Source: Bugula neritina
Taxonomy: Eukaryota > Bryozoa > Gymnolaemata > Cheilostomatida > Bugulidae
Assembly (NCBI GenBank): GCA_964035545.1
Contig: OZ037772.1
Location: forward strand, 10,617,318 to 10,681,317
Reading direction: 5' to 3'
DNA length: 64,000 nt
The translations under genes were made by a program, and so were the position numbers. Below, piece by piece: positions 1 to 10,979 of the stretch; position 1 is the stretch's first letter; each line of letters starts with the position of its first letter. The notes beneath the pieces are model-generated. The model searched no databases, had not been told where the DNA came from, and was given only the letters and a program-made list of their open reading frames with translations.

Positions 1-228
1 TGTTTTCCTTTTAAATTTTGAAAATAGTGGTCAGTTTCTGCAGCAGTCAACATCCACAATAAACAACGTAAGCTTTCAAATAAACTATAAATATATGAAA
101 TATTAGTGTGGAAACAATGTCATTTATTCATTGCTATGATGAAAAATTACAAGAATATTATATAAAAGCTAGATATAGATTTCTAGTAAAATGGCACAGG
201 TAAAAATAACACATTTTTACTTCAAATT

Positions 229-860
229 CTAAATTTCACCAGTCACCAATGGTGGCTGTAGATTACAGAGAGCACAGCAAACTATCATAATCTTGTCTAA
301 TAGAAATGCCAACACCAAGTTCACACCTCTAGGACCATTTAAAATATTGAACTCCTTTATTCTTTTGATTGCTCTTTTGACATGGATTCGAAGGTTAGCA
401 ATCAACTTTGTTTGCAGTAACTGCATTTTAGTCATTCGCAAATGGCCTCTTTTCCCAGGTGGTATGGCCAACTTGGCTCCAGCGCCTATAAGTTCTTTTT
501 CAATAAGAAAGCTTCTATCTGCCATAACCATATCACCTGGGTTTATGAAGTCTAAGAACCCAGAGTCATTCACTACACATTTGTCTTAGGCTCTACCTCC
601 CATTCCATGCGAAATAAAGCAAATAGTGCCCTTGGGTGTAATTGCAACCAAATAATTGATGGTGTTGGTCTTTTTATACTCACTCCATGTTAAAGATTGA
701 GCCAGCTTTGATTGAGGCTTACAAATGAATATTTCTGTGCAGTCTATAATGCACGTAATGTTAGCATATTGGCTTTGAAAGCTCAGAGGAATGTTCAGCT
801 TCTCTCTTGTTCCTGGTGCAGAAGTGGCAGAATATGTAATACAATTTTTTTCAAATTAAA
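229..860 (-). pseudogene. DDE_Tnp_4 (Harbinger/ISL2EU-like) transposase remnant
   Basis: Reading leftward on the minus strand from about 855, the frame gives the motifs CIIDCTEIFI, LTWSEYKKTNTINYLVAITP and GFLDFINPGDMVMADRSF, then RIHVKRAIKRIKEFNIL. These are the core blocks of the DDE_Tnp_4 endonuclease family: the first Asp in CIIDCTE, the second in ADRSF and the Glu/Arg-rich final helix. A stop codon at about 587 replaces the residue after GGRA, between the two Asp blocks, so the frame is broken. The upstream THAP or N-terminal part is not visible. The left flank (about 187-216) carries GGTAAAAATGGCAC-type repeats like those inside the hAT element at 2.1-2.4 kb. A dead transposon copy, probably in the NEK intron. 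Confidence 0.85.
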
Positions 861-1892
861 GGTAAGAAATGGGGTCATTTCAGCATTCATAAGCTGCACA
901 TAATAGCTTATGTGTATATTTATATGGTGGTGACTTGCTATTACTGCGAGCTACAATATTACTAGCATGGGTGGTTGATTTAACCTCTTAGTAGTTCCCA
1001 TGGCTCACATACAATAAAATTCTAGTTGAATAGAATATTTACTATTGTAAAGTACAAGACAAATGACCAGAATATTTCATTTGTTAAACAGAAACTTTGT
1101 AATACTACTGTGGATTGGCTACTGTACATTAGCTAGATGTAGGCGGAGTCTACACTAGTCAAGCCATCCAGATGCATATACTAAAGGGCAATTCAAAAAC
1201 CAGCCAATCAAAGTCATGTACCAAATTCACAGATGTTTACTGCAAGCTTCCAATGCTAAACAATAACCCATTCAAGCTGCAACAACAAATAACTACTAAG
1301 CTGGCAGTTATGTAATAATTGGCCTTAAGTTGCAAAAGTGTACCAGGTCATTTTTCTAGACATGAAATTTTTAATTGCATTTTATAAACACTTAATTTAG
1401 ACATTTTAAAAATTCATTTCAAGAGTCATCAATTTAAGATATGAAATTAAATAATGCATGAAAAAAAAGTTGCACAACTAGCTTTTAGAAGCATGCATTT
1501 TGCAATTGAACTTGCAGAATTTTATATCAGTTACAATGGTAAGACATTGACCTGGTACACTTCGCTGATTGGCTGAGTTTTACATGGTCTATTAGGTCAC
1601 ATAATTACAGGTCAATCCACATATAAAATCTCGATTTCTTATTTGCAATAATCACCAGTTTTAAGACACTTGTGATATTTTAACACAGCGTGTTTAAGAC
1701 TTTTAGCTTGTAGATCTAGATCAGCGATGCTCAACCTGCGGCCTTTAGATTTTTGGCGGCCTTTAGATTTTTGGCGGCTTTTTGAGTTGGTAAATGTGGC
1801 CTTTTGGTCTCTTAGTAAAATAAAAATTTAGTTCAGGTTCAATCCTTTCTCAATTTTGCTTTTCACTAATTCCCAAGTTTACTATATGAATC

Positions 1893-2096
1893 ATGACTGC
1901 TAGCACATATTGGTGTGAACAGTTATTCTCTCGAATGGGGTATGCCAAAAGCAAATTCAAATTGAAGCTAACAGACTCCTATCTGGCCGATATCCTTCAC
2001 ATATCGGCATTGAACCAAATTATCAAACCATACTGTGTTCTGTTCAATGCACAGAAAAATGCTTACTTTCATGAACAAATCAAGTTATTCTCCTGA
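1893..2096 (+). pseudogene. hAT transposase C-terminal (dimerisation) fragment
   Basis: The 67-residue frame contains STYWCEQLFSRMGYAKSKFK followed by LTDSYLADILHISALN. This matches the hAT dimerisation pattern of STYLCEQxFSxMxxxKSKxRxxLTDxxLxxxLRxS seen in SCAND3/EPM2AIP1/GTF2IRD2-like transposases. No catalytic DDE part precedes it, so it is a fragment and not a functional enzyme. Confidence 0.85.
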
Positions 2097-2127
2097 ATCT
2101 TTTTTCATAAAATAAGTATGATTTTAG

Positions 2128-2373
2128 GTAAAAATGGCACCAGTAAAAATGTCACAGATAAAATGGCATGGTAAAAATGGCACAGGTAATAATGGCACAG
2201 GTAATAATGGCACAAATGGAAAGAAGGTAAAAATGGTAAACTGATGTTAAATCTTCCCAAACCCCAAACCCCCACCCTAAACCCTAATATTGAAAATGTG
2301 CCATCTTTACGTACTTTGTCACTCGTGCCATTATTACCTGTGCCATTTTTACCTGTGCCATTTTTACCGGACA
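2128..2373. repeat. Nested inverted array of GGTAAAAATGGCAC units
   Basis: About 95 bp of direct repeats (aaaatggcacaggtaataatggcac) is followed by a spacer containing taaaccctaaaccc-like sequence and then by the reverse complement units (gtgccatttttacctgtgcc). It can fold back on itself. It looks like the terminal arrays of a separate element inserted in the hAT. The same motif occurs at about 187-216 beside the DDE_Tnp_4 remnant. Confidence 0.7.
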
Positions 2374-3029
2374 CCAATAAATACATATCAAATTTGAAAA
2401 TATGCTTTAATCAGAATACATGGAGAGTTTTGACAGTGAGATTGATGCTGAACTTTCTAGTGGCCTTTTTGGTGGTTCAGGGTTATTTTACGGCCTTTTC
2501 CCAAAAAAAGGTTGAGCACCCATGATCTAGATAAACAGGTACTTTACAAAACTCTAATTGGCTGAGCATTTCGGAAATCACGTAGATCTTTACAAAACCC
2601 ATTCCTTTTCAATAAGAGATAATTGTTTTTAAGAAGATATAGCAAAACAACTCAGCCTTAAGTTTCCCTTCATATCTAATTTTATGCCACTTTACTTTGA
2701 ATAAGTCTATTCTGTTTACACACACTATATTTGCAGATGTGCTAAGGTGATGCAAGGGTTATAAAAGAGAAGATAACTCTAAGTTTCAAGGTTAGTCCAT
2801 GAGAATAACTGTAGTTTGCAAACATATTCAGGCTTTAGAATACACTGAAGTACTTTGTTATGTAAATTACTTGGAAAAATAACACCAAAATCATATTGTA
2901 ATTCAAAATTAGGAATAATATCATTTCCCTATTTTATCAAAAATAATTCTGTATACTTCCCACATGGCCTAACTAATTCAAAATTTGTAGTTTAATTTCG
3001 AGCTTGAAATATTTATATTGTTACATCTA

Positions 3030-3295
3030 TCACCAATCAAGAGGAGGAGCTAGGAAAAAGGGGGTGAGTAAAAAGGGGTTGAGTAGCATTATCAAATATA
3101 TTGAGTTGACGGAAATTGAGTAGAAAGAGTGGATAGAATGAGTAGTTAAAAGAAGGGGGTGAATGAAAATGGGGTGTTACGAGCAGAAAGAGAGGTGGAG
3201 CTAGTAAAAAGAGGCAGGGTGAGTAAAAACTGGGAGTCGGAGTGAGAAAAGGAGTGGATAAAGTGAGTAAAAAGAGGGGGTGAGTAGAGAGGTGT
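3030..3295. repeat. Degenerate GAGTAAAAAG(N)GGGGTGAGTAGA minisatellite
   Basis: G/A-rich imperfect tandem units built from gagtaaaaaggggg and gagtagaaagag, ending just downstream of NEK exon 5. No coding potential is supported. Confidence 0.6.
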
Positions 3296-3306
3296 AAAGC
3301 ACATAC

Positions 3307-6300
3307 CCCGGTGCATGATCCTCTTGAAGTGCATGTGTTCTATTGCACTGCAGATCTGTATAAAATACTTCCAAATCGTCTTCTCGGGAATTAGTCTGTT
3401 TTGAGTTCTAAAATACTGCAACAAGAAGTTGTCATCTCAAGGAGTTGTCTACTACGTGGATAAGAGCACACAAATCCTAATGCGATTATAATTAAATGTC
3501 TTCATTGGGATTAAATGTCTTCATTGGGACATGACTGCATCATAAATAGAAAAATAACTTCTACTATGTGGACTAGAGAACACAACTCTTAATATGAAAA
3601 TCAATTAAATTACTTATAATTGAAACTACAAGGGGGGAATGACTATCATAAACAGAGAAAGATTGACTTTGCTCTAAAGTGTTGAATACTAATGTTAAGG
3701 AGGGGGGGGGGCCACAAGAATTACTTTATTTTACTACTAATAGACTAGGATCACTAAATTCCATGCAATACTTAAATTAATATAACATGCATAAAAAATA
3801 TATGAACCAATAGCTTGTTCTTTCAATAAACACATTGAAGGAAACATCCATAACTAAATCGTTCAGCCACCATTAATAAGTTCAACAACTACCACCAGCA
3901 GAACATGGTAGGAGAAGAAAGCAGGTATAAATTCCTTTACCTTAACCATTCTAGAAAGATCACCTGCGTCAGCCAGTTCTAGGACAATGTTCAGTTCATT
4001 CTCCTCGACAAACGATGCCAAATATTTGATTATATTTGGGTGATTCAATTGCTGCAAACAGAAGAAAGCAGTACAAATATCATGAGAATAATTGAATAAC
4101 ACTCCCTCTCCAAATACAGCTAATTACAACTTTATGTTATAAAGCAATTCTGTTAGTGATGTAATTATTTTAAAAGACTGATAATTCACAACTCTGCTAA
4201 ATTTGACCAAACTGACAACAAACAATAAGAAGACAACTTTTTATTTTAGAAATCTAAAATCTAAATCTAAAAAAGAAAACAATTCCCAATCTCAATGATG
4301 CAATTTCAAGAAGAGAAGACAATTACAGAAAATTATTAAGGATTGGATAATAATATAGTGTCTTGTAGGAAGGCTGCAGGTAATTATCTAAAAACAGTAC
4401 ATGCATTAAGTTTATTGACCCATAAATTTCCCAAGTTCATGCATAAAGATAACCTTTTCTACGATTAGCTTGTGTACCCCCACCACCTATGGCCTAAGAT
4501 CCCCACCACCTGTAGCCTGTAGATCCCCACCACCTGTAGCCTGTGACCCCCACCACCTGTAGCCTGTAGACCACACCACCCGCTATGTCAACCCAGCTAT
4601 TAGTCACAATAATGCACGAAAAGAATAAAACTAAAATATCTTTTACCAGTAAAGCAGTACTTGTTGCTACATTTCATTATTCCAGCTACAAAATGGCAAT
4701 ACATTGTCTAGAAATGTGGGTGTAAAGTGTAGTTAGACCAATCAGAACAATTGACAAATATCTATTGCATATAATTGAGTGCTTCCAGCTAATTCAATAT
4801 CATGCAGGACCATTATTTCTAATCACGGAAGTTTATAGTCGCTATTCTTGTGAGAAATCCCCCCCCCATGGAAAGGGTTTTTGTTAAATCAGGCTAAGGA
4901 CTTATTCAGATGGGGCACTGGAGTAATTATGACTGGATGCTCTTCCTAACATCACCAATGGCCTTAGTCAGGGTTCAAACCCATGATTTCGTGTTTACTA
5001 AGCCAACGCTCTAACCTCTAGACCAGGGCTGCTCCCTCAGGATCATTATCTCTACAGGAATACTAAATACCATCTTAATACTCATATATATCTAGCACTT
5101 CTTTGACTCACTAAACTATCATGATTATACACTTGCAGCTTACGAGTAGCTACAAAACAGATAGTCAAGGGCACAATATAACACACATCGATACAGCACT
5201 AGCATGATTTAACAGCCCAGCAATGATGAAGCCCATTTCCAAATAACAAACTCAAATAAATAATTGAACCAGCACTAGTTAAAACGTTTCATCCCAGTAA
5301 TTTAGGTATTTCTTGTGAATATCCCATTTTAAAAGTCCTGAGGCCCGAATTAAAACTTCAATTCTCTTTCAAAGATCCAGAGAATTTTACTAGAATGTCA
5401 TGGATATTGAAACCTTCAGGTGAGATGGAAGTATTGATAGATAACACAGAACTTATGAGGTAAAAGTTGGGCATATTTAAAGACATGTATGTTTATGGCT
5501 GGAGCGCTAAAAATTATAAGATAACCAAACAGGACAGCGAAGAGATAGGTGGGGATAATAACTATAAGTTACTCGCATTGTGTCTGGTCACATGATTAAT
5601 TCAAAACTATACAGAACCATATACAACTTTCCCATACTTCTCTGATCAACACTACAGAGGCAGAGAGAGTATGAAAGGGTATGAGCAGAGAGTATGAAAG
5701 GGTATGAGCAGAGAGTATGAAAGGGTATGAGCAGAGAGTATAAAGGTATGAGCAGAGAGTATAAAGGTATGAGCAGAGAGTATAAAGGTATGAGCAGAGA
5801 GTATAAAGGTATGAGCAGAGAGTATAAAGAGATGAGCAGAGAGTATAAAGATATGAGCAGAGAGTACAAAGGTATGAACAGAGAGTATACAGATATGAGC
5901 AGAGAGTATAAAGATATGAGCAGAGAGTATAAAGGTATGAGCAGAGAGTATAAAGGTATGAGCAGAGAGTATAAAGGTATGAGCAGAGAGTATAAAGGTA
6001 TGAGCAGAGAGTATAAAGGTATAAGCAGAGAGTATAAAGATGTGAGCAGAGAGTATAAAGGTGTGAGCAGAGAGTATAAAGATATGAGCAGAGAGTATAA
6101 AGGTATGAGCAGAGAGTATAAAGGTATGAGCAGAGAGTATAAAGGTATGAGCAGAGAGTGTAAAGGTATGAGCAGAGAGTATAAAGGTATGAGCAGAGAG
6201 TGTAAAGATATGAGCAGAGAGCATAAAGGTATGAGCAGAGAGTATAAAGGTATAAGCAGAGAGTATAAAGGTATGATAGTTACAATACACTCTTGAAATC

Positions 6301-8914
6301 AAAGAGGGAATACAATAAAGCTGAGATTGAATAAGCGGCTCATCTAGTAGCATTTTCCTGTAAAATCAATTGTCATTGATTTAATTACGCAGGTAAAGAG
6401 TTTGTGCATTGATCTGATCATGCAGGTAGAGTTTGTGCATATCCCACACAACTATACAAAAGGACCTCCTGGAATGCATTGATTAGACTCACACAAACAC
6501 AGTATTGCATTTCATTGTACAACTCACCTCTATTGTATAACCATTTATTGTATTTCACAGTTATTGATTAAATACTAATACAAGTTGTATTTATCTTTAC
6601 CTATTGTCTACTCAAGTTCACACATTGCAAGCTACTACTGCCCGCTGCCGCTGCCTGTACTGGTTGCTGCCGATAAACAACTGATGTCTAGAGGAGCAAA
6701 AACTGTCGATTCGTGGCAGACAGACGCGGATATAACATCATTAAAAAGAATGTGAAATCCGAAAGCCTGTTGCTCCACATGGCAGGCAACTTTTGCAAAA
6801 TACATCTGATTATTTGATAGCTATATCCAGACAGTGGCTGCTGTTACCCCCTGATAGTTACTACATTTACACCCCTGGCAGATACTACTACCCCCTGGCA
6901 GCTACTAAATCTACGCCCCCCCCCCCCCGACAGCGATTACTACTACACCCCTGGCAGCTAGTGAACACAAGCTCCTTTCAATCCCATATCAAGACCCAAA
7001 CCCTTTAATATACCGAATTATATAATAAAATGGCTGCTTACCTTGAGCAAATCTATCTCTTTGATGCAGTCCGATCTCGCCTTTACGTCCATCATCTCAA
7101 ATATCTGCAAGTGAGATGTTAACAAGGTCATAGCTTGCATTATCTATATGTAACAATGCACCAGTGCAATAACAGGGCACCTAAACTACAGCCAACAGCG
7201 CATGAAGTGGCATTTCCAGGAATAGCTTATCACATAATGTAAACCTTGCAACTGATTAGACATAAGGCATGGTTCCACTCAATATTCATGAGTTTACAGA
7301 ATGTCAAGTTACTGAATAGCAGAATAAATTTATTGTGCAACATATTTATCAGGAGAATGTCTAGCTGGAGAAGATACCGATACCCACTTCCTGTTGTATG
7401 TTGGTAGTAATATACCAACATTTTCTATTAACGTTGGTAGCGCCAAACAATAGAGGCAATAATCAGTTGAACAATTGGCAAGAATATTGGTGCAGAGAAT
7501 AATAGTATATCCAATCTACATGTATGTACATCCAAAATAATGCAGCATTGTGGACCAAAGTTATTGAATTTCAGCAAAACTAACATATCAAAGGTCGATA
7601 AAGATTGTTTATCACTATAAACATCAAGAGGAAACACAGCCTGGGCTCTTACCGACAGTTTTAGCCTGTGATTCATGATTGCCAAGATTATATTATTTAC
7701 ACACACTGACACCTGTCACTCTAGTGACAAGAGATGCATGGTGTGCCATTCCAGGTTAGTTTGGAAGTTATAATGCATCATGCATGTGGGAGGAGCTAGA
7801 TGTATATGCAGGTGGAGCTAGATGTATATGTAGGTGGAGCCAGATGTATATATGTGGGTGGATTCTGATGTATATATGTGGGTGGAGTCTGATGTACATG
7901 TGGGTGGAGACAGCTGTATTAGTGGGAGGAGTTAAATGTATTGGTGCCTGACCAAATAGCACAGACACCAATGATCTCTGCAATTAGTCTAAAGGGTATT
8001 GGCACCTGTTACTGTAGAGTTAATTGAATTTATATATAGAACTGAAACCTGCTTTGCAAGCTATTAGAGTGGATTACTATGGCCAGACACCTGTTTATAA
8101 GCATAAAGTTGTAACTTGGCTTTGAACCCCTTATCTGACAATTCCTAGTAAAGCTAGCAGTACTGAACAGCGAGTTATATAAATATTTGAGACGTCAAGT
8201 CCACTTTAAAGTAGCTTTTATTTGAGTGGCAGTTTTAAATGAATATATTCATTTTAATAAATAGGACATGTCAAAAATATTAGCCTAGAGTAGCTGCATT
8301 TACATAACTAAACCTACAAGTGAAAAACTAATGATTCACCCCACTATTTTACCGTCTCTTGGGTGTGTTGTATCACTTTACCTTCTACAGCAATAGCTCC
8401 ACCCCTTACAGCAATAGCTTCACCTCCTACAGCAATAGCTCCACCTCCTACAGCAATAGCTCCACCCCTTACAGCAATAGCCCCACCCTTACAGCAATAG
8501 CTCCACCCCCTACAGCAATAGCTCCACCCTTCAGTTCATACCCACCTGCACTTTCTTCAAGGCCACAATCGTACCATCTATCTTGTTCTTGGCTCTATAT
8601 ACACAACTGAACTGCCCCTTGCCTATTTGCTTGTCGATGTCATAGTTCTTTAGTGTGGAGTAGATACTGCCAGTGTCATGAGTGGAAGTGAGCATCTACA
8701 ATAACATGTGTTATTAGAACGTCGGGTAGTTTGATGAGATAGAGTATGTAGACACACGGCTCTATGATCTACACGGTTCCGTCACATAACTCATTTAGTG
8801 GAACAAAATACCAGAGGCACAGCAGCCAATCATTTCACGGCATCTGATATTTACCTCCATGTCATGAGTGCTCTCAACAACCTCTTCAGACTCGGCTTCC
8901 ATGGCTGCGGCCAT
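3307..8914 (-). CDS. NEK6/7: NIMA-related kinase NEK6/NEK7, 5' five exons (3' incomplete)
   Basis: Ser/Thr kinase of the NEK6/7 group, which acts in mitotic spindle and centrosome control downstream of NEK9. Coding exons (minus): 8855-8914 starting at ATG 8914, 8546-8695, 7042-7104, 3941-4051 and 3307-3415, all with GT-AG sites and matching phases. The N-terminus [11 protein letters not shown] is followed by kinase lobe [20 protein letters not shown] (glycine loop), VALKKVQ (catalytic Lys), [20 protein letters not shown] (alpha-C Glu), [29 protein letters not shown] and the start of the catalytic loop, IMHR. The last exon ends in phase 1 just before the expected Asp of HRDIKPAN. The remaining exons must lie left of the window, since nothing in 1-3306 encodes them. 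Very close to vertebrate NEK7 over this stretch. I cannot separate NEK6 from NEK7 here. Exon 2 starts with its own in-frame ATG, so an alternative start is possible. Confidence 0.95.
4475..4590. repeat. CCCCACCACCTGTAGCCTGTAGAT minisatellite
   Basis: Four to five tandem copies of a 20-24 bp unit in the NEK intron between exons 3 and 4. Confidence 0.8.
4829..5036 (-). mobile_element. tRNA-derived SINE, copy 1
   Basis: Reverse orientation. Read on minus it has a tRNA-like head with A box (ggtctagaggttagagcg) and B box (gggttTGAACCctg-type), then the central GTTAGGAAGAGCATCCAGTC block, a CTCCNGTGCC stretch and a tail ending ...gtttctcacagggatagcgactataaac. The same architecture recurs at least twelve times in the window. 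Confidence 0.85.
5659..6275. repeat. 21-bp minisatellite (GAGCAGAGAGTATAAAGGTAT)
   Basis: About 27 copies of a 21-bp unit preceded by a few longer variants (gagtatgaaagggtatgagcag). Because 21 is a multiple of three, every copy keeps frame: a plus-strand frame reads MSREYKG repeats and a minus frame reads ILSAHTF repeats. There is no start context, splice site or conserved domain, so the open frames are a by-product of the repeat in a NEK intron. Confidence 0.95.
6825..6965. repeat. CCCCTGGCAGCTACTA degenerate tandem repeat
   Basis: Five imperfect units (acccctggcagatactactaccccctggcagctact), including a C run at about 6918-6929, in the NEK intron between exons 3 and 4. Confidence 0.6.
7780..7935. 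repeat. GTGGAGCCAGATGTATATATG tandem repeat
   Basis: Six or so imperfect 22-24 bp units of gtgggtggagtctgatgtatat in the NEK intron between exons 2 and 3. Confidence 0.8.
8388..8532. repeat. 20-bp minisatellite CTACAGCAATAGCTCCACCC
   Basis: About seven copies of a 20-bp unit, ending 14 bp before the splice donor of NEK exon 2 (8546). The array therefore starts almost at the donor on the minus strand. Confidence 0.9.
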
Positions 8915-10979
8915 CTAGAGACTAATGATGATATTACCAGCAAAGAGATCAATGCTACCAACTCATCTGTTGATCATTTACCTATAAACCAGCTGTTACA
9001 AAAAAGTGACCAATTATGGCAAATTTATATACTGGAATAATTTATCATTTATAATCTAATTGTAATACTGATAGTTATTATATAGTTATACTATTACTAG
9101 TATTACTATTAGTATTAGTATTACTGAGAGCGAGTGAGTAAATTAAAATGCAGTCATGCTATTACTTATAGTTATACTTATAGTACAAAATAAAATACTG
9201 TATAGTGTATCACTATTACTCTTAGCATATGTACAAGATTACGTATGATGATAATTATTTATCACTATCAGGCATACTCATACTGATACTGAGATTATCA
9301 CTCACATACTGCTACTCATACTATGAGTACTAATAGTCATAGAATTAGAGTTATAGTCATACTCATACTGATACTGATAGTCATACTCATACTTATAATG
9401 ATACTGAATGTGATAGTCATGCTCATAGTCAAAGTGATGATCGTAGAAGTGAATCGCAGTTGTAGCCAAAGCCTTAAAATTAGGAATACGTAAATTAATA
9501 CATAGTGATACTGATAGTTAATATAATTATAAATATTAAATTTATTTTTAATAATAATATCAATATTATTATCTATAAAATTAAATATATTAATAAACTA
9601 ATACTACTAGTACTATTACTATTAGTATTTATAATAATTATAATAATAAATTAGTGAATTACTATTACTAATAGTAATAGTAAATCCAATGCAGTATTAC
9701 ATTTACTAATAGTAATAGTAATACTAATAGTAATACTGTATAGTGTATTACTAATTTACTACTAGTACTACGTCTACTGTACTAGACCTAGGGCTAGTAC
9801 TAGTAGTAGTACTAGTAGTAGTACTGCTAGTGCTACTAGTACTAGTACTAGGTACAACTACAAGCAGCTTGCTACAAAACGAAATTGGCAAATAACAATT
9901 AAAGTATAACGACAAAATTGAAGCTACCAGCTATAAGGATGAGCCTAATAAAATAAACAATCATTTGGTTTACATTTTGTAATCATAATGATAATCATAA
10001 TGAGTAAGCATCCAGCGATTGAAAATTCTTCAGTTTAGCGGAAGCAGGATTGTTAGCAATGTGAAGGACAACAAATTATGTACGACTTTTTCAAGCCGGC
10101 TTGATCCGAATTAAAATTACATAGTATTACCGAAAGTAAGGGAACGACAATTCATAAACCCTAAAACCATGTCTTGCTATTTATTAGTTTCCGGTTAACA
10201 AAGCTAGCATTGCATTGAATGGATTTTCCCTGAAAAGAAAATTGTTAGTTATCGCAATATTAGTCTCACTCATTGCCAGTGTCACTGTTATACAGTGCCA
10301 TGACTATGTGAATATTTTATTTTGTGCATTATAACTGTCATTTGATGAATTTCCCATAATATATTGTTTTTTTTGCAATAAGATGAAGATACATTTAGTT
10401 TTACTTTTAGTATTACTAGTTAAAATTTATTATTTACAATAAAAATAATCATTAAATTTAATCATTATGATATTGATTATGATTTTGTTTAACTATCACA
10501 CTGACACTCACGGTATGAGTATCACTATGAATATGAATATCACTTCATAATCATAAATCATATGATGTTTAATAATAATATTAATTATAATATAATATTT
10601 ATATTATAATTAATATTATTATTATAATTGAAATTATTAACATTTTGATTTTTATGTAAAATTTGACAATATCAATATGAATATGAATATTTAATTTTAC
10701 TAAAATTATTTGTTATTTCAAGTTTAATTGATGAAAGTATAAGTTAGTAGTTATATTTACATTTTGATTTAGTAATAAATTTGTTAGGCTACAAGATTAT
10801 GTAATTATTAATATAAGAATTTATTGTTTTTAAATTTAATATTCATATTGATAATAGTATTGCTATAAGTATAAAACACATAATAATTTCCATATTATAA
10901 ATATTCATATTTACAAAAACTCTAATTGCCTGTGAAAGCATACACTGCCCGTTGTAGGTTTCTGGATGTCAGGCGAGTC
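8915..10979. promoter_or_regulatory. Divergent NEK / DR1 intergenic region, AT-rich
   Basis: This 2.1-kb gap separates the start codons of NEK (minus) and DR1 (plus) and must hold both promoters. It contains long degenerate (ACTAGT/AGTATT)n blocks at about 9060-9420 and 9590-9860 and very AT-rich sequence at 10370-10910. The segment 9870-10260 is the only one of ordinary composition. I see no gene. No individual promoter element can be assigned. Confidence 0.6.

Larger units (their letters stand above)
1722..2524 (+). mobile_element. Short hAT transposon with 8-bp TSD
   Basis: The element begins CAGCGATGCTCAACC at 1722 and ends in the inverted partner, which read from the right end is CATGGGTGCTCAACC. 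It is flanked by a perfect 8-bp duplication ATCTAGAT at 1714-1721 and 2525-2532. Both the CAG-type termini and the 8-bp target duplication are hAT hallmarks. Inside, 1893-2096 encodes a hAT C-terminal dimerisation remnant. The length of 803 bp shows that most of the transposase has been deleted. A nested fold-back sequence of ggtaaaaatggcac repeats sits at about 2128-2373. Confidence 0.9.

Noticed and set aside
5652-6353. 233-residue minus-strand frame with ILSAHTF heptads, resembling a membrane repeat protein
   Set aside because: The frame is the shadow of a 21-bp tandem repeat in a NEK intron, without splice sites or start context.
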